NCBI GenBank assembly: GCA_025403435.1
Contig: CM046332.1
Coordinates: forward strand, 474,469 to 538,468
Origin: Artocarpus heterophyllus
Taxonomy: Eukaryota; Streptophyta; Magnoliopsida; Rosales; Moraceae
Reading direction: 5' to 3'
DNA length: 64,000 nucleotides
Below are positions 45,509 to 57,046 of this stretch, piece after piece. The notes beneath the pieces were generated by a model. The model was not told the origin of the DNA. It ran no database searches and saw only the letters and a program-made list of their open reading frames with translations. Numbering within the stretch: position 1 is the stretch's first letter; each line of letters starts with the position of its first letter. The translations under genes and the position numbers were made by a program.

Positions 45509-47538
45509 TGTTAGAAAAAATAGTACGCAGCAGAATTTTAAAAATTTTACATTGGAGTATTTTCTGAAACTCAAGTTTGACATGCTATATGCATAAGTTA
45601 ACCAGATCTTACTAACCTTTGTGTGCCGATAAACCCTTACAAAATGTGAAGAGAAGTAACGTTCCAAAAGAGCCTCAACTAACTGGTCTTCTTTGTTATT
45701 CTCTACCCATGACCGAAGTGAGTGTGGGCTCACACGTACAGCTCTTCCTCTAGATGACTCTCCTTCCAACCAATCAAGAGAACCCAAAGCAAGTGTTCGT
45801 GATTTGTGAACAAAAGCTCTCAAGGAGTTTTCAGATTCTCACTAGCAGAGTATCACTCTTAATTTCTTAATTAATCTAAATAACTTGTGTGACTTACCCC
45901 TTATTTATAGAGGTTGGGTCTAGGGTCACTCCTTATCAGATTAGGTCTCAAAAATTCGAATCAGAATCAAATTTGGATCAATATCGGATGAAATTCATGT
46001 GAGCATGATCTTTTTACTGCGCGATAGGCAGGCTGATTTGCCTAATAGGCAGGCCGAACTTGCCCCATCAGCAGGCCAAACTTGAGGATCTGTATGCCGA
46101 ACTGCCGATAAAAAATCTCAGTGAATCTTTTATTTTCCATCCGAGATTCTATAGGAGAAAGTCTCAGTTTTAATTCAAATAATCCAATAGAAAAGTTATC
46201 TAATTAAAACAACTTTATCTAGATAATCTCTAAGAAAATAAATGAATTCCCAATAATTATACAAGTTTATATTGATCTAATTTATTCAAAAATTAAATCA
46301 CCGATAAATAGACAAGAATTATCTGATCCTTACAATTTAACAAGTTTATCTTGAATTAAATTTTATCACAAAATTAATTCAACCGATAAACAGACATGAA
46401 TTATTTGATTCTTCTAAATTTCAACCAATCTAATAAATCTGACATAAGTTACCAATTATTGGAAAGCACGCTGTATCATTACAGGATGTTGTGAGCTAGC
46501 AAAGGGAACCAAATGAACCTATATAGTTTAAGCTTCGATAATTACAAAACCTAATATCCTAGATATACATTTCATAATCATCAACTCTAACACTACTCCA
46601 CTAAAAGCTTGGAGTTGCACTCTCGAACTACATAGAATTACAAAGCTCGTATAGCTAAGTTTTCATGACATATCATAGTGTATCGTATCCCCATATGATA
46701 ATCCATAATCGGCTTAAGGACAATTTCTGTCTTATCTTCCCAATTATTTTTATCTTACGTTCCATTATCTCACCATCAGAAAACTTACCATCCAAAGAGA
46801 GTATACCATTCGATTACACCTATGTATCCAAATGGTTGAGCGCTCCAGTTTTTCAATTACAAGATAACGCATATAAGAGGATACCATTACTCCTAAAAAG
46901 GAGCTATAGATTCCATATCTATGAATAGCAGGTCTACGCTATCAAGAGTCATGCCTCCATCATACCGGCATGCATACCACTATTAAGATGTGGGTGTCAC
47001 CCTTTGGTATATCAAAAGACACAAGTCAAAATAACGGGCCCACTATTAATCTCAAGATTAAGATACAAGACAAATGATTGTCTAAAGTGAATTGATTTGT
47101 CGAGACAGAATTATTAATCCAAATCAATTCACTTTATGTCCCGATCCAACATATTGTCACCTATGACAACGTGTCAATGTTTCTATTCATGGAGTCCACC
47201 TCCGATGGTCAAGACAAACCATCTCACAATTGGGATATAGACAACATAACAATCTTTGCATGAATAAAGTGCCCAACTTTATTCCCTCAATTGTAGATCC
47301 TATGTTTTAGGCCATCACCTTAAGAATCGTGTCTTCTGCATAATCTGTCCATCATATGCCCAATTCTTAAAGGTTTAGACCGACAGTCTCAAACTTTTGT
47401 TTGCTTAACATAAATTCAACAAATATGAACGTAAAGAGGACAAGATTTGGTATATTAATAATAAATAAATTCTTTATTGATAAAAATGTCTCCAAAAATA
47501 TATTACATTTTTACTCCTTAGGGCATACATGTCTAACA
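45509..47538 (-). mobile_element. Solo LTR of the copia A family
   Basis: 2030 bp, similar throughout to the copia A LTRs, ending CATACATGTCTAACA and flanked by AGAGG at 45504-45508 and 47539-47543. Sits within the RNase H frame of copia B. It is clearly more diverged than the two copia A LTRs are from each other. TATA and motif array positions are conserved (array at 46022-46100). Confidence 0.95.
46022..46100. repeat. Decayed palindromic motif array in the solo LTR
   Basis: Degenerate sites near 46023, 46045 (TAGGCAGGCCGA), 46068 (TCAGCAGGCCAA) and 46089 (TCTGTATGCCGA), spaced 21-23 bp. Pitch is kept although the CpG-containing ends have changed. Confidence 0.65.
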
Positions 47539-48086
47539 AGAGGAAGTTCAGAAACAAAAAGTGTCAATAGAACTCATTAGGACCAATCTCATGATCGCGG
47601 ATCTGTTAACAAAAGAGTTGCGACCAAAGACATTTAATGAACATGTCGAAAGAATGGGCATTACTGAAAAACTATTATTGACATTATGATAATGTTTTAT
47701 GTTCTTTATGTATTTGACACTTTGAGCTCAATTAGTTTGTATTTCTGATATTTTAATGCATCCTTTTTCATTATATTAATTGTTGTATATACATGAATGA
47801 ATTATGTTGATATAACAGGATTTGTCTCTGACAAAGGCATTATTGTTGGACCATTATGATATATCTCTCATTACAGATCATATTAAGTATAGAATTAATA
47901 TTGTGATACATAGAAGAGACTATGTCGATCTAATGGCATACGACCACTATGATCCTTATTAGTTTTTTACTTAATAGTAATTTATGATTTGACCATTTTA
48001 CGAAGGGATTTAGTTTATACTTTGCACGTTATGTTCTATTATTAAAGTAAGAAGTTGGATAATGTCACGTGGACCAAGTAGGAGAA
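47539..48086 (+). pseudogene. Copia B RNase H tail and 3' untranslated region
   Basis: 47539-47690 encodes EVQKQKVSIELIRTNLMIAD, LLTKELRPKTFNEHVERMGI, the C-terminus of copia RNase H, directly continuing 45503 once the solo LTR is removed. Then about 390 bp of non-coding DNA ending in the purine tract AAGTAGGAGAA at 48076-48086. Confidence 0.88.
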
Positions 48087-48539
48087 TGTTAAATATTTTT
48101 AAATATTTTAATTGTGGTCCACGTGTCATATTCCTATTTGTTGTTTTATTTGTTTATTTAAAGAGTAATAATTATAGTTTATAATTATGAGGTGTCAAAA
48201 TCTTATCGATCAAAAGGGAGATTTACTGCACACATTGATGGTATGTGGGTTATAAAAGAATCTCAATAGAAACTGGTCCTCTCTCTATCCATTAATGATA
48301 TATTTTTTCTCTCCATCAAGAAAAGTATTCTGTCAAAACTAAGAGGGGTTAAGAGAGAGAAATACAGTTTTCTTCGAAGGCTTTTTGTGATCACTCGTTC
48401 TCATCAAGTTTTCAACATGGATCAAGATATGTCTTTTTCTTTAATTATTATTATGTAAAAATCATATAGTTTAAAGATCTTGATATTATGTTTATCTAAT
48501 ATTAGGGTTTGTTTTGCATAATTAAGAAATTTCCTTACA
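48087..48539 (+). repeat. Copia B 3' LTR (probable)
   Basis: Starts TGTTAAATATTTTTAAATA right after a purine tract and probably ends TTCCTTACA. A GTCCACGTGTC block holds a G-box-like CACGTG at about 48119. No second copy was found in the window, so the right end is a guess. Confidence 0.6.
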
Positions 48540-48784
48540 TTTTTACCTTTAATGATAGTTCTTAAATTTAACTTAATGGAGGTTCACCTAGTTCTTAGAA
48601 AGTGTTTCCCCTTCCACCTACTTTATCTCTTTTGCAATAGAGGTTTGTTGAATCTTCATTGTCAAATAAGATCAAGTTTTCTTCTGATTGACTAGATAAA
48701 TGGCCTTAAAATGACATCAAAGTTCATTTCATTTTTTTTACTCTTTTCATGACCAATGGTTTCTTGGCACCTGTTTTCTTATAG
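48540..48784 (+). other. Sequence between copia B and the first CMO exon
   Basis: No feature recognised; likely intron sequence ending in the acceptor CTTATAG. No earlier CMO exon is visible here. Confidence 0.5.
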
Positions 48785-49025
48785 GTGTTTTGTGAAATTT
48801 ACTCAGATGGGGGATATCATGTCCCATATGCGCATAAAGGCCTTGCAAGTGGCCTTAAGCTTGATTCCTACTCTACCACACCATGCTTTACTGCCTTGTC
48901 CCTTTATTGGTAATAACCATTTTGTGAGAATTATGATACTACCCAGGCTATAAAGAGAGAGGTAAGGATCTTTATTTCTCAAGAGGATTTAAACTTCTTA
49001 TGGTGCTTTCACAATCTGAAGTGCT

Positions 49026-50539
49026 TGTTAGTGATGTGCCTTAGACCAATTATGTACTGACCACATTTTGATTTCGTTACATTTGTATTTTATTAATAAA
49101 GAGGCATTTTCATTATTGTTTTTTATTCTAATTCCATGAATAGTTAATTTTGCCTAAGGTCATCAAGTATGTGACTTGATAGTAAAACTCTTAAGTGAAA
49201 ATTGAATTCTCTTCTAAATTATTCCTAGTCAGGTTATTATTATTAGGATAATAATGAATGAAGACTAGTATGAAGTTTGACTAATAATTATGTTTTACTA
49301 ATCATGTGTATAAGAAACTAAGTCAACTCATAGATACATATTTGAGAACTGATATATTGGATCGACCCGTTATGAGAATACTGCATGGATAATTGTCATA
49401 AGTGATTCTCATCACAATAGTATTATCATAGTCTTCTGACATGAAATCACCATTGTTTCATACATGACAAGTTCTATATTTTGACACATTTTAATATTAT
49501 GTTTAATAGGATGATGGAATGGATTGTTGTTGGACATAAAGTGAATCATATGAGGAATGTGAGTGATTAAGAAGGAATTTGTCCCTCATTTATTATGAGA
49601 AAGATATCTATGAGCCCCTCGATAAGTTAGACTGAAGAAAAATATATGGCCATACTGGAATGAATTGATAAGGGTTATAAATATCAGTCTACTTAAGATT
49701 GAGAAATAATATAATTGAATAGTATAACGGATGACATAAACCATGCCTTATGTTCAATCAAGGTGTCTAATGACAAAAGGATTTTAATACTTATTGTGGA
49801 TTCGGTTGTGTCGGATTATTGACATTCGTATAACTTGGGTAATCATAATGTCTTGCTAGAGGCCGCTTATGATTTGTGAGCCAGAAACAGAATTTCAAGC
49901 CCACTATGAACGTTATGTGAACCTACAGGGTCACATACTTAGAACAGACCAAAAAGGAATTTTGGGTTTATTGTGTCTAGGTTCAATGAACCTGATAATG
50001 TTCAGATTCGATATACTAGATATGTCTAGGTTCATTAAATCTGACATTGTCTAGATTTTATGAATCATATTTAAATTACAATTTACCCTAGTTAAAATTT
50101 GACTTCTTTCTCGAAGTCAATATATATATATATACATCTGTTTTAGGGTTTCTAGCCAAATTAGAAGAGAAAAAGGCGTTGTCTTATTCAAAAAGGCAAA
50201 AACATTAAAAACCTAAAATTAGAGAAAGTCATTTAACGCAAGGAGATGGTGCTAGCATACCAATTCGGTTTTTGAGAGAGTCTGTTCGTGTAGATACCTG
50301 CAGAGGGCGTTGCTCTAAGTAACAACGTCTGAATCCGATCCCGAATAGGAAAAGCTCGAGTTAGGGTGTGTCACCGAAGTGAACCCACTCCGTTCCTTCT
50401 AGCAATCTTGCCCCTTTTGTCATCCTGGTTAGATTATATAACTTTCTTATTAATCTAATTGAATTGCATGGATCCTGTAAGGGTTTTGTGGGAATTAATT
50501 TTGATTTTTCATTGCTTATTTGAATCACAAAACCCAACA
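49026..50539. mobile_element. Solo LTR inside a CMO intron
   Basis: 1514 bp from TGTTAGTGATGTGCC to AAAACCCAACA, flanked by GTGCT at 49021-49025 and 50540-50544. No coding frame. TG...CA ends with a 5-bp duplication define a solo LTR; family not identified and no other copy in the window. Internal CTAGGTTCAxTxAA-like repeats occur near 49977-50060. Confidence 0.85.
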
Positions 50540-50959
50540 GTGCTGTCATCTGGTCATTCGACATTTTGGTTGATGGTTTTCTTAGTTTGTGTTTAAACAA
50601 TTTCTAGCTTATTGACATTTACAATATAGATATTCGAGAAGGTTAGCATCCAGATTTGTGAAGGTGGGTCAACGGAAGTGAAAGATGATTACGATCTACT
50701 TGGATCAAAAGCTTCCTATGCTTTTGTTTATCCCAAGTTTATGATTAATAGGTACAAATTATGTAAAAAAAGGGGAGTTATTTCCTGCGTTTATAAGCTC
50801 TTTCTGCTTTTTTAGCTTGAGATTGGGTGCTACGCTAAATAAAAATTAAATGGTGTTCGTTGTCGGTATGGTCCATGGATAGATACAAATCTGGTACTCC
50901 CTTTAAGACCTGGGAAATGTCGAGTTGTGTTTGACCATTTTCTTGAACCTTCACTCAAG

Positions 50960-51727
50960 GTAATTTATAGTTTCCGCTTTGCTTGTTCATATAATGTTGA
51001 CAATCTTGTCTCTTTGTACATGCCAGTATGTTGTTAGATTGGAAAGGTTTATCCAGAGTCGAAAAAGTATGCATAGATTATAGAATGTTACTAGACTGCT
51101 GTATTCCCATTGTCAATTATATCATTCAGTTGCTATCTGGAACTGCTTTTTATGTAAAAAGGTGAAATTCGATTGTGCAAGGCTGTTACTTTGCCCTGAC
51201 ACTTCTCTAGTTTAAGTTGGAAAAATGATAACTGTTGTCACAAAATTGACAGCATATCAGAATTGCCATGTAATAGTGTGGGACCCAATTATAATACATT
51301 TTGCCATGTGACTTGTGTCTTGTATTGCTATGTTTGTGGTGATGCATCACTAGATAAAGAGCAATGCCTCTTTAAATTGTGTTATCTTATCATTTATCTT
51401 GGACTGGAACTGGATCGGTAAGAATATGTTGTTGGTGATGCCTTAAAAGGTTTTCCACATATGCCTAGCCCAATTCTGGCTGATGTCCTAATAAATATAT
51501 TTATTGCAGAGCTATAGTGTGGCTGATACTATTTTTAATATTCTGTTGCACAAATTATGAAATGGCTTAGCAGCTTCAGAGCGTGATGAAATATTAAAGA
51601 CAATTATGCATTATTTTTAAATGGGGAAATTGCACCAAGGTCTTGCATGTTTTAGCAAGGCTATAGTTTCACCACTTACATAACCAAGCATGCTTTTACG
51701 TATTTAACTTTGTTATTTCTGTCTTAG
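50960..51727 (+). other. CMO intron
   Basis: Between the blocks ending CTCAAG|GTAATT and starting CTTAG|GATGAC. AT-rich, no other feature seen. Confidence 0.7.
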
Positions 51728-52003
51728 GATGACAAAGATTTCATACATGGACGTTCACAAGATAGTGAAAGAGTACAGGTATATTTCTAATGCCTCAATA
51801 TTATTATTATTGCGTTTAGGCCTGAATTTTATGCATCTGAACAAGGATTTTTACAGATGGAAGATGTGGCGCGATGTGAAGGTGTTCAAAGGGGGCTCGA
51901 GTCACCGGCGTATTCGTTTGGACGATATTCTCCAACAGTTGAGAATGCCATGCACCATTTTCATTGTTTGCTTCCTAGTAGCCTAAAGACTAATTGTGCT
52001 TAG

Positions 52004-52212
52004 ACAAGAATAACCAAAGATTTTTAGTTCTTGTCCTTCTAGTTCATTGATAAGAGCCACCAGTCTATGTTGTACATGGAATAAATTTAAGGAACCGTTT
52101 GTTCCCATGATTTTTTTTTTTTTCTCTTTTTGCTCATTTAACACGGAAGCATCTTTTTTACTTTTTTGTTTTTATTTATGTGGTTAATAGAGTGCTGCTA
52201 GGAAGTACTCGC
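52004..52212 (+). other. CMO 3' untranslated region
   Basis: Follows the stop at 52001-52003. AATAAA at 52080-52085 is a possible polyadenylation signal. Ends at CTCGC, the target of copia E. Confidence 0.5.
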
Positions 52213-52676
52213 TGTTAGAATAAAATTGTGATGAAAACCATCATCACCCAGGATCGGTCATGTCAAATCATCAAGAATATTAATAAGATGCAGAAGCTAA
52301 CTTGAATCCATTGATAGAATGTGATTCTTGAGTCTTTGGTTGAGGATCTTCCAAGTCTAGTACGTAAATCCTCCCTATTAGAATGTCCCTATAATCTCTC
52401 TGTAAATAGGTAACAGAAAAAAATGTACGTACTGACTTGGGGACCACAACCCCTTTATATAATTGCTAAACCCTAGCAATTAACCTTAATTACCAATTTA
52501 GCCCATCATAAAATTAGTAATTATATTTTGGTCTCTACACATAGGAGGTCCACACTTAATGATGCATTAAAAGCCCAAAACCTAAATTGATCACTTTTAA
52601 TTGGGCAACCTTATTGATAGCCTTTAATTCACATTTATTGAATATATTAGGCCCATAATTGGATTTTGATCCAACA
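52213..52676 (-). repeat. Copia E 3' LTR
   Basis: 464 bp; TATA-like box on the minus strand at 52454-52461 (TATATAAA). Borders the purine tract (minus strand CCCAAGTGGGAGAA, 52677-52690). Confidence 0.95.
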
Positions 52677-53105
52677 TTCTCCCACTTGGGCTATATATGA
52701 AACTTTATAAATGTGTATTATACCTTATGAGCTCATGAATTTTGCTATCAAAACCTTATGCACCTTATCAATCTTGTCCATTAACCATATCAATATAGGA
52801 CCAAGCGACCTTCGTTACATATGTCGTAACTAGACCCATCAATGATCACATATACCAATACAACTAATGACAAAGATCAAGCATGGATGTGTAGCATGAA
52901 AATTTCATGCAATGTGATTTTAACATACATATTACCAACTAGTCCACCTGAAAACTTTAGTGAGATCAAACCATACCAAAATCAAAGTGTGAATAAACTG
53001 AAAACTTTATTTCTGCAGAAAATAACCTTATAATATCCATAAACTGAAATAACTGAAAAATGTCTATATTATAAGAGCATTTAAAATTACAAACTCCCAC
53101 TAAAA
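52677..53105 (-). other. Copia E 3' untranslated region
   Basis: Non-coding DNA between the RNase H stop and the 3' LTR, ending in the purine tract. No further feature seen. Confidence 0.75.
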
Positions 53106-53806
53106 CTAAATATCCTGAAATGGTACGACACCCATACGAGCAGTGCGCTCATGAAACATTTTGGGTGGCAATCCCTTAGTAAGAGGATCCGCAATCATGG
53201 AGTTTGTGCCGATGTGCTCTATAGACAACTGTCCACTCTGAACTCTTTCTTTCACAACTAGGAACTTGATCTCTATATGCTTTGACTTCGTCGAGCTCCT
53301 GTTGTTGTTGGAATACAAAACTGCTGACTTATTGTCACAAAATATCTTGAGTGGTCTTTGAATACTGTCCACTATACGCAGCCCTGTGACAAAATTTCGC
53401 AGCCATATTCCATGATTGGATGCCTCATAACATGCTATGAACTCTGCCGCCATTGTAGAAGATGCTATAAGAGACTGTTTAGCACTCTTCCAAGAGACAG
53501 CACCTCCAGCCAGAAGGTAGACATAGCCCGATGTAGATTTCATACTATCTTGGCATCCAACAAAATCAGAGTCAGTATACCCAATGATCTCAAGCTGTTC
53601 TGACCTCCGATACGTGAGCATGTAATCCTTTGTTCTCTGAAAATACCTCAAGACTCGTTTGGCTGCTACCCAGTGATCCTTTCCAGGATTGCTTAAGTAC
53701 CTGCCCAACATCCTTGTAACGTACGCAATATCCAGACGCGTACAAACCTGAGCATACATTAGACTCCCTACTACTGACGCATAAGGAATCTTCTGCATTT
53801 CCTTAA
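53106..53806 (-). pseudogene. Copia E RNase H
   Basis: Open minus-strand stretch of 230 codons from MQKIPYASVVGSLMYAQVCT: NPGKDHWVAAKRVLRYFQRT, IGYTDSDFVGCQDSMKSTSG, GGAVSWKSAKQSLIASSTMA, IFCDNKSAVLYSNNNRSSTK and IGTNSMIADPLTKGLPPKMF. Acidic RNase H positions (TDSD, the E of AAEF, the D of CDN) are kept. It is the C-terminal end of pol, finishing PFQDI before the stop, and is out of frame with the RT by one break at about 53807-53815. Confidence 0.92.
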
Positions 53807-53814
53807 CCCCAAAA

Positions 53815-54600
53815 TCATTCTTGGGGCACTGAATTGAGACTAAACTTGTCTCCCTTAGTCACAGGGGTATCACTTGGTTTACAATCCTGCATGCCATATC
53901 TCTTAAGAATCTTTTCGATATAGCCCTTTTGTGATAATCCTAAAATACCCCGAGAGCGATCCCGATGTATCTGTATACCCAACACAAAAGAGGCGTCACC
54001 AAGATCCTTCATCTCAAATTTCTTTGATAGAAATCTCTTGGTTTCGTGCAACAAGCCTATATCGTTGCTGGCAAGCAAAATGTCATCGACATATAAAACC
54101 AGGAAAATATACTTACTCCCACTGAACTTGTGGTATATACAATCATCGACCAAATTCATCTCAAAACCGAACGAGATGATAACCTGATGAAATTTGTAAT
54201 ACCATTGACGAGAAGCTTGCTTGAGCCCATAGATAGATGTCTTTAATTTGCAAACCATCTTCTTTGCATCTCCTGACACAAAGTTTTCTGGTTGCACCAT
54301 ATAAATTGTTTCATCAATGTCACCATTGAGGAACGCAGTCTTAACATCCATCTGATAAAGCTCAAGATCAAAAGTGCCACTAATGCCATTATAATCCTAA
54401 AAGAGTCTTTCGAAGAAACTGGAGAGAAAGTCTCTTTATAATCAATGCCTTCTTTTCTATGTAAAGCCTTTAGCGACAAGACGAGCCTTATACCTCTCCA
54501 CATTGCCTTTCGAATCCCTTTTGGTCTTAAATATACATTTGCAACCAATGGGTTTCGCACCTTCAAGCAATGGGACAAGATCCCAAACGTCATTGTCTTT
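53815..54600 (-). pseudogene. Copia E reverse transcriptase
   Basis: From 54351: [60 protein letters not shown] (intact YVDD), KKFEMKDLGDASFVLGIQIH and GYIEKILKRYGMQDCKPSDT. The upstream part, with KEGIDYKETFSPVS, lies in another frame at 54593-54370. The frame break near 54360 separates fingers from palm. Catalytic residues look intact, the frame is not. Confidence 0.92.
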
Positions 54601-54609
54601 CATAGACTT

Positions 54610-56345
54610 TGTCTTTCATAGACTTTATCTCTTCATTCATGGCATCAATCCACTCTTGAGATCTAGAACTTTCCATGGCTTGACGGAAGTTGATTGGATC
54701 ATCTTCCACCATACCAATGTCATACTCATGTTCTTGGAGAAATACAATGTAATCATCTGGCACCTGCACTTCTCCTTTCTCTAGTGGATCTCCTTAATGG
54801 CATAGGTTCTTGAGGTGGTTGAGTTTGTTCTTCTGGAACAATTTCAGGAATGGGAGGTTCTCCGACATTGTCTTGATTTGGGTCTGCTTCTTGAACTATG
54901 TCAGGAGTAGAAACCTGATTAATGTCAATAACAGCTTGTAGGAATATCAACATATTCCTCTTCAAAGACAAAGTCCCTAACCATATCTCCTCCCGCAAAC
55001 TCGACATCCTCAAAGAACCTGGCATTTCCCGTCTCAAATATCGATTTGGTCGTGGGATCATAAAACTTGTACCCCCTGGATCTTTCAGAGTATCCAATAA
55101 AATAACAACTGACTGTCCTCGAGTCCAGATTCTTTTCATTAGGCCTATAAGGCCTTGCCTCATCTGGACATCCCCAAACATGCAAATGCTTTAGACTAGG
55201 CTTCTTGCCCTTCCAAAGTTTGTAAGGGGTCTTGGTAGTTGCTTTAGTTGGAACCCTGTTAAGGATATACGCTGCAATCTTAAGTGCTTCTCCCCAGAGT
55301 GATTCTGGTAAGGTAGCATGAGAAATCATACTCCTCACCATGTCCTTAAGCGTTCTGTTTCGTCTTTCAGCAACACCATTCATAGTGGGCGAACCCGACA
55401 TAGTGTACTGTGGGACGATACCGTTTTCCTCTAGGAACTTAGCAAACGGTCCCAGACGTTGTTCACCTGAACCGTCATATCTACCATAGTATTCACCACC
55501 ACGGTCGGATCTGATGCTTTTGATCCTTTTGCTGAGTTGATTTTCAACTTCAGCCTTATAATTTTTGAACACATCCAGCGACTGTGACTTTTCATGAATG
55601 AGATATATGTAGCCATATTTGGAAAAATTGTCTATGAACGTTATAAAATATTGTTGACCATTCCAAGAAACCGTAGGGAGTGACCCACAAATGTCTGTAT
55701 GTATAAGTTCTAAGACGTTCAAAGTCCTGTTGGCTTCAAATCTCCTTTTATTGGTTTGTTTCCCCTTAATACAGTTAACACAAATATCAAAATCTATAAA
55801 GTCTAAGGGGTCGAGAATTTCGTCTGACACAAGTCTCCCTATTCTACTTCTGGAGATATGACCTAATCTCTTGTGCCATAACGCAGCTGAATTCTCATTG
55901 GTTAATTTTTGCTTTATACCTCGTGTACTTAATTGCAAGGATTCATTAAATGAAGCAATTGTATCAAGCAAATAAAGATTATCGTAACCTGATAAAGAAC
56001 CAGAACCAACTAATTTTGAATCATGAAACAAACTAAATTTTTCATTTCCAAATGAACAAGAATAACCAGATTTGTCCAAAGCTGAAATAGAAATCAAATT
56101 CCGTCTAAAAGACGGTACAATAAATGTTTCATCAAGATCCAAATAAAATCCAGTCTTTAACAATAATCTAAATTTTTCTATTGCTTCAACTTCAACTTTC
56201 TTGCCATCGCCCACGTAGATGTATCTTTCACCATCATTTGGCTTTCGGCATCTTAGGCATCCCTGCATAGACACACTGATGTGAGTGGTTGCACCAGAAT
56301 CCATCCACCAAGTGTGTTCAAGTACCAAAGTTAAATTAACCTCTA
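54610..56345 (-). pseudogene. Copia E protease and integrase
   Basis: The longest open stretch of the window (467 codons, 56328-54925). Protease [18 protein letters not shown], intact DSGAT. Zinc-binding part [19 protein letters not shown] and [14 protein letters not shown]. Integrase core with all three acidic positions: [20 protein letters not shown] and [14 protein letters not shown]-terminal parts [30 protein letters not shown] and [20 protein letters not shown]. The frame shifts near 54940 into PEEQTQPPQEPMPLRRSTRE, the linker before RT. Confidence 0.93.
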
Positions 56346-57046
56346 AACAAACCTAAATTAAGAAGCATACCTTTTCTAGCACGCCAAGCATGATAATTGG
56401 TGCAATGCTTCTTCTTATGTCCTGCAGCTCCACAGAAGAAACAACCCGTACCTTCTGGATCAACTGGTCTCTTTTGTTGCTTCTTTTGAGGTGCAATACC
56501 TTTTCTAGCACGCCAAGCATGATAATTGGTGCAATACTTTCAAGTCTCCTTTTGGCAGTTATAGCTCACCTTAAACTGACTGAAGTGTGCAGGAAGAGAT
56601 ATTAGAACTAAATGCACTAGGAAGTCTCAGAAAGGATCAAGCTTAAGTGCTCTTAATTTTGAAGCAAGATGAGACATCTCCATGATGTACTCCCTAATGT
56701 TCCCCTTACTTTTGTATCTCATTGAGATGAGGTTTGCCAAAAGTGTACTTGTTTCAGCCTTTTCATTTTTGGCAAATCTCTTCTCAATGTCCTCAAGGAA
56801 CTCTTTGGCTGTCTTTATCGTTTCCGATATAGTGCCCCTGAATGCTTCTGGAATGGCCTTCTTCATGATCATCATACACATGCGATTTGACTTCTCCCAC
56901 CTTTCCATGTCCTTCTTTTGATCAGAGGAACTTTTATCTGTAAGAGGTGTAGGAGAAGGAACCCTTAATGCAAGGTCGAGATCCATGACTTCGAGAACTA
57001 TGAGGAGGTTCTCTTGCTATGATTTGAAGTTGCTACCATTCAGCAT
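56346..57046 (-). pseudogene. Copia E gag, with duplicated knuckle segment
   Basis: Starts at the ATG at 57046-57044: MLNGSNFKS, then a stop (TAG where W is usual), then QENLLIVLEVMDLDLALRVP. Capsid blocks RWEKSNRMCMMIMKKAIPEA, AKEFLEDIEKRFAKNEKAET and YIMEMSHLASKLRALKLDPF. The zinc knuckle near 56420 is canonical, CFFCGAAGHKKKHC. A 40-bp segment coding CTNYHAWRARKG is present twice, at 56367-56406 and 56496-56535. The W-to-stop change and frame changes near 56600 prevent full translation. Confidence 0.88.
56367..56535 (-). repeat. 40-bp direct duplication in copia E gag
   Basis: The same 40 bases occur at 56367-56406 and 56496-56535, 129 bp apart (43 codons, in frame). Both code the stretch just after the CCHC knuckle. 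Confidence 0.9.

Larger units (their letters stand above)
14700..48539 (+). mobile_element. Copia B: Ty1/copia retrotransposon split by later insertions
   Basis: The coding order gag, protease, integrase (15571-17896), reverse transcriptase to RNase H (43937-45503) and the RNase H tail (47539-47692) is recovered on the plus strand once two insertions are removed. Gypsy C (17897-43931, TSD ATAAT) and a copia A-family solo LTR (45509-47538, TSD AGAGG) both leave precise target duplications, which proves the pieces belong together. A purine tract precedes a 3' LTR at 48087. No matching 5' LTR or primer site was found upstream of gag, so the 5' end is missing or displaced and 14700 is only an estimate. 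Confidence 0.85.
48785..52003 (+). pseudogene. CMO: Choline monooxygenase-like gene, 3' exons, degenerate
   Basis: Choline monooxygenase is a chloroplast Rieske-type oxygenase of glycine betaine synthesis. Five exon-like blocks: 48785-48880 (VFCEIYSDGGYHVPYAHKGL..., holding the two iron-ligand His of GGYHVPYAH), 50630-50751 (IFEKVSIQICEGGS..., ASYAFVYPKFMINR), 50866-50959 (RYGPWIDTNLVLPLRPGKCR...), 51728-51778 (DDKDFIHGRSQDSERVQ) and 51857-52003 (MEDVARCEGVQRGLESPAYS...MHHFHCLLPS, stop TAG at 52001). All join in phase. The first block lacks a GT donor (ACCACA then CC) and the third lacks an AG acceptor (TTGTCG before GTATGG). The Asp-Asn of the usual C-D-N-Y-L is E-I. The Rieske-cluster exons are not in the adjoining DNA. 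Either a pseudogene or a gene with unusual splicing; a functional gene is the less likely reading. Confidence 0.8.

Noticed and set aside
49026..50539. CMO intron sequence with a gene
   Set aside because: The TG...CA ends with GTGCT on both sides show it is an inserted solo LTR; the short frames inside have no domain.
51729..51986. 85-codon frame over the last CMO exons
   Set aside because: Runs across an intron in the wrong frame; the spliced frame gives the conserved CMO sequence.
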